Shown here in pieces: positions 18,417-28,140 of a stretch of 64,000 nucleotides of DNA. Every line of letters begins with the position of its first letter. The stretch's first letter is position 1. Source of the DNA: Roridomyces roridus (lineage: Eukaryota; Basidiomycota; Agaricomycetes; Agaricales; Mycenaceae). Location of the stretch: the NCBI GenBank assembly GCA_029378245.1, contig JARKIF010000007.1, forward strand, positions 930,001 to 994,000, written 5' to 3'. Under the pieces are notes generated by a model. The model had not been told where the DNA came from, made no database searches, and saw only the letters and a program-made list of their open reading frames with translations. The position numbers and the translations under genes are program-made.

Positions 18417-20153
18417 TCAATACGCAACACGCGAGAGCCACGGGGCGTCGGGTAGGCCCTCCCACGGCGAAAACGTCTCGAAACTGGGTGGCCGATAGGT
18501 AACAGAGAGATCCAGGCCATCGGAAGTGAGGTGATAGAGCTCAGCCCTAAGGTCAACCTTCATCTTCCGCATGAAATTGACCTTGACCCGTTTCAACGTG
18601 GAAGCCCTAGCAATGATGAATTGCTGAAGGGTTTCGTCTGAAACCTGGGCATCCCCGTCCAGTTGAAAGTCCCGGAGCAGGGGCAGTAAAGATGGAAGCT
18701 CCGTGGTTGGGGTCATGGCCGTGAAGACGTCTCCGCCGAGCACGAATGACTGGATGTGAAGGTATTGGAGGTCAGGTGTAACACTGCGGAGGATCTCGCA
18801 GACGGCGGATGAAGAGAATTGGTAAGTGTTTATTGTCAGGCTCTCCAGCGAGTGTAGGGTGGACACGAATCGCACGAGAGTTTGCACATGGGAGTGCTCG
18901 GAAGGCATGGATGAGTCCGCAAAGAACCGTACCCGAAGGTCGAGTGAAAGGACCTTGATTTGCGGTACTGCAAGGAGGTCGAGAAGGGAACCACAGGTTT
19001 TGACAGACCCCGAGAGAGAAAGGGATTCGAGAAGGAGGTGCTCGACCAAATATCCTTCAGAGTTAGCGGCGCCAAGATCATCGAGCTCGAGCGCCAGAGT
19101 GCGAAGTTGGGGGCATCTAGAAAGCGCCGTGAGTGCTTCTTCCATTGAGAGGCGGTGGTTGGAGTCATTTTTCACGCCGTCAATCCGAAGATTAGAGAGC
19201 GCTGTCAACTGACTCCACTCGACCCCGAGTTTCGAAAACGCAATGTGGCTGCCCCGAACGGTAACATCCGTCACGTTGGGACCCCGTAGCGCGCGCATGC
19301 TATGCCAAGAGGGAGGAGCTTGCCCGGGCTCAAACCATTGACGGTGTTGCTGCAAGACGATGCTTTGCAGCTGGGGTACGTCCCCTGCGGTGAGCTCCAT
19401 CATCTGCTGCAGAAATCCATTCTGGACCACGAATCGGATATGCTGCCAGCGATGGGCCAACGAGAGGAGTAGCTGAAGAAGCGACGGCGTCGGCTCCGCA
19501 CCAGAGTCGCACTGCAGCGAAATCGACAGCGGGCACTGGCCAGACCGTTCCAACCAGGTCTGCGCAACATCCGCAACTAGGCTGGACCTTGGGTTCTCTA
19601 CTGGCTCAGTGTAGTCGGAAAATTCGTCATTGTCCGAGTCGCTTTTCGGTCGTATTCCATGATCAACGATATGGAGACTGGCCCAAAGACGCGGAGTGTT
19701 AAGCGTCAGCGTCCTCCATGCCCTGCATACGCGTCCCAAGAGGATGGGAGCCTCTTCAGCGCTCATAACGCAGTCCCGGCGGGTGGGCAGGCATGCAATG
19801 AATATCTCTTGGAGGATTTCTTGCGGCATCCGTCGAATGGGTGAGAGGAGTGCCGTATGAGAGTCTATGTAGCACTGGAGGTTGTAGTGCTTCATAAGCA
19901 GTTTGTGGTAAGCCCTCCACATCTCCTGGATCTCGTCGTTTACCTCCTTCAAACGAAGAGAGGCCTCGGTGAGCAGGGACTGGATTGTGGGCGCCTCATC
20001 GTCCGTGGGGCAGTGGTTGGTCCATAAGATTTCTGAGAATGGGGATTCCATTATTGTTACCCCCAGTGGAGGGAAACCACTCAGGTCCGGACGATCGAAG
20101 TTGTAATAGGACATGGAGGAGGGACCAAACACGAGCAGACAACACTCGTCCAT
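18417..20153 (-). CDS. F-box protein with N-terminal coiled coil, paralog 2
   Basis: Single-exon gene of up to 578 residues. Possible ATGs are at 20153, 20114 and 20051; the last (MESPFSEILW) aligns best with the start of paralog 1. A coiled coil (LRLKEVNDEIQEMWRAYHK) is followed by the F-box SPIRRMPQEILQEIFIACLP, then CRAWRTLTLNTPRLWASL and LRR-like repeats, ending FSPWEGLPDAPWL. The residues around the F-box match paralog 1 closely (RNCVMSAREAPILLGR against RDCVMSAEEAPILLGR), which shows a local tandem duplication followed by divergence of the tail. Confidence 0.85.
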   Translation of the reverse strand: MDECCLLVFGPSSMSYYNFDRPDLSGFPPLGVTIMESPFSEILWTNHCPTDDEAPTIQSLLTEASLRLKEVNDEIQEMWRAYHKLLMKHYNLQCYIDSHTALLSPIRRMPQEILQEIFIACLPTRRDCVMSAEEAPILLGRVCRAWRTLTLNTPRLWASLHIVDHGIRPKSDSDNDEFSDYTEPVENPRSSLVADVAQTWLERSGQCPLSISLQCDSGAEPTPSLLQLLLSLAHRWQHIRFVVQNGFLQQMMELTAGDVPQLQSIVLQQHRQWFEPGQAPPSWHSMRALRGPNVTDVTVRGSHIAFSKLGVEWSQLTALSNLRIDGVKNDSNHRLSMEEALTALSRCPQLRTLALELDDLGAANSEGYLVEHLLLESLSLSGSVKTCGSLLDLLAVPQIKVLSLDLRVRFFADSSMPSEHSHVQTLVRFVSTLHSLESLTINTYQFSSSAVCEILRSVTPDLQYLHIQSFVLGGDVFTAMTPTTELPSLLPLLRDFQLDGDAQVSDETLQQFIIARASTLKRVKVNFMRKMKVDLRAELYHLTSDGLDLSVTYRPPSFETFSPWEGLPDAPWLSRVAY

Positions 20154-20282
20154 CACCTGCTTTTGGCAATTTCGAGCAACTTTGCAAATAACACATGTTT
20201 TGGCCGAGCACTATTCTACACCCTCTAAGGACAAATGTCCTGAAAACTACGAGCACGAAGAGTCTATAACAGGAAACGTTTG

Positions 20283-21845
20283 CTACCGCCAAATAGCCCA
20301 CCGCCTGCTTGCCTTATTCGGCTTGGCCACCTCACCATTTTGCTCCCCTAAGTCCGGGGATGCAGGAGGAGAGGCAAGACCGCCATCCTGAGCCCATTCT
20401 GCTTCTTCTTCGTCTCCCTCGCCACTCTCAGGCGGCGTTGTGAGTCCAAAGAGGACTTGATTGTGCTCCCCATTTTCAGATTCAACGGCCTTTGCGGCCA
20501 TCCTCGGCAGCGGAGGCTCGGGCGGCGTGACAACATTCAACACGCCCCCAATCCACGCGCTTCTTCTTCTCCCTCTCTCCGGATCTTCCCTGGCCTCTTC
20601 TCGCACCTCCGTGTCCTCCTCTTCCTCCCGTTGCCCATCTTCGACATCGCGCACCCCCTCCAACGCTCCCACAAGCACACACTCCACATTTTTCATGGCG
20701 CGCTCCGCAAGCACATACCCGTACGGCATCTTCCCCATCTCATCTGCTGCACCAGCCGACGCAGAAGCGACAACCCCGCCCAACGCGCCCTCCAATTTGG
20801 TGCTCCGGTAACTTGAGGGGAGGACGTGCAGGATATATGCTGGATTGAATGGACCTGGTGCAGACGCAAAAACCGATACCGACGATGCACGGCGCGAAGC
20901 GGGCGTGGAGCTATAATCCGAGCCACCAAACAGCGAAAACCGGCTCCGTCTCTTCTTCGCCGCAGGGCGGATGAGGGTCGGAGAGGGTTCGCTGATGGGT
21001 AACTCTGGAGCGGCGGCTCCAGCGACGAAGCTCCCCGTGCGTGAGATTACTGCACTGCTCGGACGCGAATAGCTTGGGGACGGTGGAGACCAGAGTAGTT
21101 CCGAATCGCCTTCGTGAACTCTGGCCCTCACACCTCCCGCTACGAATGGCGTAGCAAGGGCACTGGTGAGAATAACCTGCTTGAACACTGCACGCTCGGG
21201 CTGCCGTGGCGGTAGAAATGAGATCACGGCGTCGAATGGACGGGAGGATGAGGAGAAGGGAGTGCCGAGTGTTCTGGCGCGTTTGTGGGGTTTGGAAAAC
21301 GATAAGGATGCGATCGAAGGGCGCTTGCGTGGAGATGGCGGGGTGAATGAGGAGACCCCGCTGTTGTCTAGGGATGATGCAGACAAACGCGACTTGCGGT
21401 GAGTGGGCGCGGGGCGTGACAGGGAATCGGGAGTGAGCGGCTCGTGTATGGTGAATACGCCGGTTTCATCCTGTGCCAGCTGCTCGATGGTATTCGAGGT
21501 GCCTGGCCACGCACGGGCGACGGCAGCTGCAGAGTCCAGGACTTGCACCAGTGAAAGGGCGAATGATCGTGTGCCGGGAACGAGTGGCGCGTCAAGACGG
21601 AGGATTTTGATTGTGGGTCGGGCATGTGCAAGGGCTGAGAGTGGAGGTGGTTCCTGCGTTACGAGAAGCAGCAGGGAGCGGGCGAATGTGGGGGAACGGA
21701 GGATGGGAGCAAGCGCATGGGCTGAGGGGGCACCCAAGACGAGGAGGACATGGTGGTGGACTGCGTAGGCAGCTGACTTCGCCGCGACGTCAATCGTGGG
21801 CCAAGGAGCGTCGAGGGTGGTTGGTCTGAGGACCGCGGACGGCAT
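20283..21845 (-). CDS. Conserved-looking protein of unknown function
   Basis: Single open frame of 520 codons with an unambiguous ATG. I do not recognise the family. The first 130 residues alternate hydrophobic strands and helices (HHVLLVLGAPSAHAL, FARSLLLLVTQEPPPL, TIKILRLDAPLVPG), suggesting a Rossmann-like or P-loop-less alpha/beta fold. The middle is Ser/Pro/Arg-rich and disordered with basic KPHKRARTLG-type patches that could be a nuclear signal. A second ordered block lies near PFDAVISFLPPRQPERAVFKQ, and the C-terminus is acidic. Its stop is about 130 bases from the F-box gene start. Confidence 0.6.
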   Translation of the reverse strand: MPSAVLRPTTLDAPWPTIDVAAKSAAYAVHHHVLLVLGAPSAHALAPILRSPTFARSLLLLVTQEPPPLSALAHARPTIKILRLDAPLVPGTRSFALSLVQVLDSAAAVARAWPGTSNTIEQLAQDETGVFTIHEPLTPDSLSRPAPTHRKSRLSASSLDNSGVSSFTPPSPRKRPSIASLSFSKPHKRARTLGTPFSSSSRPFDAVISFLPPRQPERAVFKQVILTSALATPFVAGGVRARVHEGDSELLWSPPSPSYSRPSSAVISRTGSFVAGAAAPELPISEPSPTLIRPAAKKRRSRFSLFGGSDYSSTPASRRASSVSVFASAPGPFNPAYILHVLPSSYRSTKLEGALGGVVASASAGAADEMGKMPYGYVLAERAMKNVECVLVGALEGVRDVEDGQREEEEDTEVREEAREDPERGRRRSAWIGGVLNVVTPPEPPLPRMAAKAVESENGEHNQVLFGLTTPPESGEGDEEEAEWAQDGGLASPPASPDLGEQNGEVAKPNKASRRWAIWR

Positions 21846-23254
21846 TGGGGTAGTGCATTTTGCAGAGCGAGATCGGAGTTATAAGTAAAGGATGATGTCA
21901 ACGTCATTTGTTTTCCCGATCTCCCTCTCCTTTTCGCGAACCACTCGACAGTTGCGGTGACAGATGCCGGACCACCCTGGGACAATCTCCGATTTATCCT
22001 GCCAGACTGGTGGCTTGTACTTACAAGAGGTCCGCGAATCGCCTCTCTCTCCACGCGCCAAGACTTTGGACGTACTTTCCTGGTCTTTGGCTCGTCTGGA
22101 TCCGTCCTCAAGCCTTATGTGCTACTTGAAATACTGGCTGAAATACTACTACTGCCATTGCATCGGGCCCTTGAAATTAACTCGAGTAGTAACAGTAACC
22201 GCAGGGACGCAGGATGGGCCGCTGACCCTACCGACAGCTTGTTTCTCCTAATATCAGCCCATTAACCAAGCTTCGGGTCTGCTCAGGCTACTGCACGTCT
22301 ATACTGGAACTAATTCCATTAAACCCGTGGCGCCAAGTCGATTGAATCCGTACGAGACTAATTGGTTTACTTACGCGATTGTAGTGCAGTTGGCCAGTGT
22401 GTGTCTGCTTGGCTGCTGGTAGCGATGGACTCTCTCTGATTGCACTGCCGGCTCGATATTCAAATCTTTTCTTGTAAAAAGGTCCCGGTGAACTCGCAAA
22501 GCGGAGTACGATGTCCATCGGGAACGTGGCAGCCCAAGTTAGGATCGTTAGGCCATGGAACCCATTTTCTCGGTGCACCTCCGCAAGAACTTCCGGGTGT
22601 TAGCAACTCACCTCGAGGGTATCTGCAATACTCAGAGCCGCACTTGGGTAATTCCACCGTCTGGCATGCATGTCATTCCCGTTTCGCTACATCCGCCTCG
22701 ATTTTCTAGCCGTAAATAATACGCCGCTACATCCCAGCTCGCGCGGACGCTTATTATTCACTATTCACGCTATTCTCTTCACCGTCTTACCCGTCGCCAC
22801 CTCGCGAGTTCCCGCCACCGTATTTAATGGCGCATCTTACCTACTGTCCTCATCTCCGTCTCCGACTTCTTCATCCCCATCCTTTTACTTGCCTCTCATC
22901 CGCTCTTCAATGGCATCCCTCCGTGACTGACCGTTGTCCGCCTGATCAAATATCATAAACCAGTATCTTTGGCTAGTGACTATAGCGGACTCACTGGTGT
23001 GCCATGCATCGATCATTGGATCTGCGAAGTTGAAAAGTTGAAAATCATCGCTTCGCGACCGACGAGACCGAAACACAAATAGCGTGTGCGGCAACCTCGA
23101 AGCGCCCATCGCCGCAAGTCGGTAGCGCTGTCGCGCCCTATCGTGTCCCCGCGCGAAATGTATTATTTTACTCAAGTTGAGCCCGCTGTGCCCGATTCTC
23201 TGGCGATCCAGCCTCGCGCTAACGTGGGGACGTTGTGTAAGTGAATAAAGGCTA
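21846..23254. other. Long intergenic stretch, nothing recognised
   Basis: About 1.4 kb with only short open frames on both strands. A Pro/Ser-rich plus-strand frame near 22670-22930 has no recognised features. The left end should contain the promoter of the 20283-21845 gene. Confidence 0.4.
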
Positions 23255-24985
23255 TTAAGGCGACCCTGTTTTTCTACTCGAAATGATAGAACTGGATATC
23301 GCCGTTTCCGAGACAGAGCCCGACCGAGCATCGCTTGCGTATGGATCGTCCAGCGTATATGGGGGCAGATTCGAATCGTCTCGCCCAGAATTTGGCAATG
23401 CACTGGGGTTGAAGACGGCGTTCGGTTGGCCCATCACGCGACTTGAGTTGGAGTTCTCGCTATCTTATACGGATCGCCTGCGGCTGCGTTTACAGCAGAG
23501 GACTGCAGCCAGAGACAGTGAGATGACAACTACTCCGGATACGCTGCCTGCAACGATTGCAGCAATAGGGACTGTATGCGTGGGGCCAGTGTCCGAGCTA
23601 GACTGATCAGGTGTAGGAACAGTGCTGGTTTGTGCCAAAGTACTGCTAGTGGATGAAGTGGATGGCGGCGTGTCGTCAAATCTAATATTACTGTAAGTAC
23701 TTTCAAATAAGCAGAACAAGCAAGAGCCCCCAATCTGGCACATTGGGAGGACCACGGATACAACATGGTGTCAAATGGAGAAGTAATTAAGGTCACTGTC
23801 GCCGAGATCCGCAAAAGCAAAGCACCGACGGGCCTGAAGTGGGTCAAGGGCCATGCCGGGAACGAAGTAAATGAAGCAGCCGACCTCCTAGCGAATGAAG
23901 GGAGCAATAAACCGACAGAAGATGTCATCGAGACAGAAGTCCCCGCAGCCCTGCTCGTCTCGGGAGCCAAACTCCAAGCGCTGACGCAATCGACGGCGTA
24001 CAGAATCTTACGCAACAGAAAGATGAAGAAACCCAGATATGCAGAAGCGTTGAAAAGAAGGAAGACCCTGAAAAACATGGATTTAGCCAAAGGGGCAGCC
24101 ACAGACGAGAATGATACTTCGCCCTCAGCCTCAGGGATTTGGAGGTCAACACGGCATAAGGACATATCCCGAAACATTCGTTTCTTCCTCTGGATGCTGA
24201 TACACGACGGCTACAAGGTTGGTAGCCACTGGGAGCACATCCCTGGGTTCGAAGATCGAGTTGACTGTCATGTTTGTGGAGTCCCAGAGTCCATGGAACA
24301 CATCTTGACGAAATGTGACGCACCTGGCCAGTCCCAGATATGGGAGCTTGCGAGCGAACTTTGGAGAATGAAAACGGACGAGGACTTGAAGCCGTATATA
24401 TCGCAAAATCGAACATGAAAAAAGAGTTGTTGGCCATTTCTGCGACCAATGTGTGCGCTGTATTGTTGAGGTTCTGTGAACTGAGGACGGGTACTTGATA
24501 TAAAATATCAGTCGAGTCGTCAGGGACATGGGTGTAGGTTCCGATAAAAACGTCGTCGAGCGTAAATTTCAAGTTGACGAGCGTTGTGGCGAACTGGACA
24601 GTGTTGGGCACCACACAGAATAAATAAATCGCGGTTCCTGCATCGTCGTTTGCTTGAAGGAGTGGTACATAATCAGAGCAGTGAACCTACCTGCGAAATT
24701 CAACGTGACAGAATCATGCCGCGTGTAGTCGAAAAGCTGGCTTGGATCAGGTTGTACCAGACATTCACTGCAATTGCTCTGTTTCTTAGCCCAACGGTGA
24801 AGACTGGGAAAAAATACACATACGGGATTCCATGCCGAAGCAGGCGCGTAGACTGGGATGAATCCAGTTATGGGGTCCCCCTGTGTATCATCCATAGTCC
24901 TATTGGAGGTCGTGCCAGACAACCTCCCAAGAGATAGAGATACGCCAGGGGGAAGAGAAGGGAAAGAGCCATGGTAAGGAAGCAT
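23255..24985 (-). pseudogene. Single-pass membrane protein copy A, broken by a retroelement and a stop
   Basis: A member of a common Agaricomycete family: a lectin-like beta-sandwich ectodomain, a Ser/Thr stalk, one membrane helix and a cytosolic tail. From 24985 the minus strand reads DDTQGDPITGFIPVYAPASA, CLVQPDPSQLFDY, PNTVQFATTLVNLKFTLDD and FFMFDFAIYT. Copy B has a GT donor right after IYT; here that donor is gone and retroelement sequence begins. Coding resumes at about 23697 (FDDTPPSTSSTSS), with the membrane helix AAIVAGSVSGVVVISLSL. A TAA near 23463 then interrupts the tail, which continues in the same frame through LPPYTLDDPYASDA to 23255. The signal peptide is also unclear. Almost certainly inactive. 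Confidence 0.7.
23715..24418 (+). mobile_element. 5'-truncated non-LTR retroelement fragment (RNase H plus zinc knuckle)
   Basis: The plus-strand frame, open before the ATG at 23765, reads NLAHWEDHGYN and then KWVKGHAGNEVNEAADLLA, the C-terminal RNase H core with its His and Asp. Further on, FLWMLIHDGYKVGSHW and CHVCGVPESMEHILTKC match the zinc-finger region that follows reverse transcriptase in LINE-like ORF2 proteins. No reverse transcriptase or endonuclease is present, and no poly-A or target duplication was recognised. It lies antisense inside membrane protein copy A at the position of an intron. The left boundary is approximate. Confidence 0.75.
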
Positions 24986-25414
24986 TGCGGGTTCCGGGTC
25001 AGACCCTACACTTATCTCACTGCTACCTGCATCTTCTCCCACAGCTATTGCGGGGCAATGATACCGAAATCTGTTCCGTGGCTGAGGTATAAAAGCAGAC
25101 CGACGTCGTGGAACCTATTCACGCTGCAGATATCCAAGCCGTGATGACCGTGAAGCTGTTAAGGGAGTCCATGGGCCTAACGTGACGAATCGTTCAACTC
25201 GTTCCAATACGGACAAGATCTGAGGTCCAAAGGGACCGGGTTGTAGCAGTGGAATCTCGGAAGCGCAATCAAGACTGTTGCTGGAGATGCAGAAGGATTG
25301 AACGAAGATGAGGCTGCCAGAGCCTGCCAACACAATTTGATCGAAATCCAAATAAAATTTGATCTCCGCAGAGCCTGCCGAGGTTCGGCCCGGTAATGGT
25401 TGCATTGAGATGCA

Positions 25415-26429
25415 TTACAAAGTAATTTTCTGAGCAGAGGTTTGGACATGAGTCCCAAACGGATCCGTCAGTGCATATGGTGGAAGAATCGGGTCCTCTG
25501 CGCCGGGGTTAAGCAATATTGTGGCACTCTGGCTCTTGTTGCCACCCGTCAGCCTAAAAAAAGTCGATACCAGTGGAATTCCCGTAAATGCATCAATCTC
25601 GCTGTCTGGCGAGGGTTGCCTGCTTCTGCGCCTCCAGCAGAGGACTACGACGAGGGCAATTGCAACCACGGACCAAGCGGATATGCTCCCCACGACAATT
25701 GCTGCGATAGGAATACGATTTTGGTCGGAGATCTGCACAGTGGCTGTGGATGTCGGCTGTGTTGATACAGAGCTGCTCAGTCCTGGACCACTGGCGGAAA
25801 CCTTCGGCGGTGAATCGTCGAATCTATTGAACGGTAAGAACTGGTCCGCGGCATAGATGACCCAGAACTCTCACGTATAGATAGCAAAATCGAATATGAA
25901 CAAAGAATTGCCCGCCGTTTCTGCGATCAAAGTGTGGGGTGTGTTGTTCAGATTCTGGGTGCTCAGCACCGGTACTTGGTATAGAATGTCGCTGGAGCTA
26001 TCTGGGACATGGGTGTACGTTCCGACTGGCGCACCGTCGAGGGTGAACTTGAGATCCACAAATGTGGTCGTGAGAGGAACAGTATTTGGCACAACACAGA
26101 AGAGATAAATCGCCGTCCCTGAGTGTGAAATCGTCGGAGAACTGCACTCCATTATTTTTCAGTACCCACCTGTGAAATTAAGCGTTACAGACGATGGAAC
26201 AGAGGCGACCTGGGTACTGTCATGTTTGGTGTAGTCGAAAAATTGCCCCCCCTCGGGTTGCACAAAACATACAGTGCAGTTAGTCTGTTTAGAACAAGTT
26301 AACAACTCAACAGACAGAACGGATTACAGTTGCTCGTACCGGATTCCACGCCGACGTTGGCGCATAGACTGGCATAAAGCCAGTGATAAGATCGCCATTC
26401 GTATCGTCTATAGTTCTATTGGTGGCCAT
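25415..26429 (-). CDS. Single-pass membrane protein copy B (lectin-like ectodomain)
   Basis: The best-preserved member of the local family. From the ATG at 26429 it reads NRTIDDTNGDLITGFMPVY; then TNCTVCFVQPEGGQFFDYTK, TAIYLFCVVPNTVPL, FTLDGAPVGTYTHVPD and LFIFDFAIYT form the beta-sandwich ectodomain. After an intron with donor GTGAGA near 25875 come FDDSPPKVSASGPG, the membrane helix AAIVVGSISAWSVVAIALVV, the stop-transfer CWRRRSR and a tail with ILPPYALTDPFG. The introns are inferred from frame. A hydrophobic leader (HSLLFPLPLGG) lies upstream but one frame off, so the signal peptide may be lost. The protein would otherwise be a cell-surface receptor or adhesin; its ligand is unknown. Confidence 0.55.
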
Positions 26430-26799
26430 AGAATCCCCCAAGAGGTAGCGGGAAGAGAAGGGAATGAATCATATGCATGACAAGGCATCCGAGTCGGAAT
26501 CTGGCACTTATCTTGCTGCTACCTGCATCTTCTCCCGTGATCATCATTGCCAGTGCGCAAGGCTGTTGTTGTTGAGAATTGCAGTGAACATGATGAGCGG
26601 AAAGTTGCTTGAGTCGCTGACTGGCGATATGTACAATCAGGACACTGTCTTTGCGCTGTGCAGGCCGCATGGAAGAATACAAGCGACAATCGAAACTTTG
26701 CCACGGTCCACTTTGACGAGTCTGTTGACGAAACGCTGTGCACCAAGCTGAACCCAACGCGCTGTTCTGCTCTGCAGCGTGTCCGTCTTCGGGTCTGCA

Positions 26800-27060
26800 T
26801 CTCACCGCCTGCTAGTACTGGCCCAGCTCCGTTCGCGAACAGAATAAAAGCGTAGTAATGGAGACTCGGAGGCGCAATCGGTGCTTGGAAGGAGATGGAA
26901 ACAAAGAGGTCAGTCCAATCATTCGGCGGAGCCTGCTGAGCCCCGATGATGAAGACTGGCGCTCAGGCTTTCGTTGCCATCCGGAGTCGGTGTAACTTGA
27001 ATCCCGGTAAACGCGTGGATCTCGCGAGGACAAAACCCGGATAGGCCAGAATATAAATCC
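26800..27060 (-). pseudogene. Remnant of membrane protein copy C (tail only)
   Basis: The minus strand contains EIHAFTGIQVTPTPDGNESL, matching EIDAFTGIPL and GGNKSQSA in the tail of copy B. It is followed by downstream sequence resembling the 3' flank of copy B near 25250-25390. The ectodomain and membrane helix were not found. Confidence 0.45.
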
Positions 27061-27220
27061 AAGGCACGAAAAACAGGAGAACCGTGGAAGACGGTAGTGG
27101 ACGGCGTGTCGCCTATGTATGCATTTATCGTTTTGCGAGTAATTATAAGGAAAATGCTCGTGGCTCCCCGAAGATCATCTTGAATTTGACTCGGAGAGAA
27201 GAGACTCCGAGAGAGCAAGT

Positions 27221-28140
27221 AGACCTCCTCAAGACAGTGACAACAATCGAATGACGCCCTCGGAGGTGATTTCGGCGCAGTTCGTTGTCTCGTTCATTGA
27301 GAATATCGAGCAAGGCGACGCCACCAGTTGAAGATCATTTAATGCTATCCTGCGGTAACAAATGAAGCAAGAAACCTTTCCGAGTCGGATCGGATGAGGT
27401 TGAAACTTGAAAGTTGATGATGGTTCGAGTCGGAAAGAGTTTGATCAGTGATGCATCAGCTTGGCCAACGCTTTGCCGCAAGCCCTTCCTTCCCTCCATG
27501 TTGGACCTCCCGTCCTTCAGCAAAACATCCGAGTCCCGTCAAACGACAAATGGTTGATCCACTTCATTTAGTTTCTTTTCAATGCAACTACCCTCGTGGC
27601 ATTCGACAACAAGTTCAACCAATGGCACTCATGACAGCACATGGGCGCTGTTGGGATGTTGACTGCTCGAGATGCTTCAGAATCACTTGGATTGCCCGAG
27701 TATACTGGACCATTGCATAGGCGACGCCTCATCCACTTGCACTAATCCCGGTGATTTTCTCTTTCAATTCTCTTGAAAAGCTCTGGACGTTTCCTCGACG
27801 CCCATGGCTCACGGGCTCTCGCGGACTTCTCACGTATGTCTCACACATCATGCACATGATGCGACGCAGATCTGTCATGAGGTGAGAGCGGTGCTTGGGT
27901 TTGGACGTACTTTCTTCCTTCAACGTCGACGGTATTCTTGAACGCTATAGCACCGGCCCTTCACGTCGATGGGGCCCCCAGGTCCGAGATGCTTCCCCTC
28001 GTTTCGCAAATGGAGCTGATTCGAGTCTTACTCTAGGTGGTCGAACCTGGCTCACACTCACTTTCATTTTTTGTCACATTCATTTATTGCGTGAGTTGAT
28101 GCCCTCCGTTTCTTGGTGTGTAGTACACTGACCTTGAAAG
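27221..28140. other. Upstream region of the lectin-like gene, first exon unresolved
   Basis: No independent gene seen. A good intron (28091-28140: GTGAGT donor, ACTGAC branch site, AAAG acceptor) suggests a leader exon ends at 28090 after a hydrophobic stretch (LTLTFIFCHIHLL in one frame). I could not place an in-frame ATG for it. Confidence 0.35.

Noticed and set aside
27420..27440. GGTTCGAGTC considered as a tRNA B box
   Set aside because: No matching A box or acceptor stem at the right distance.
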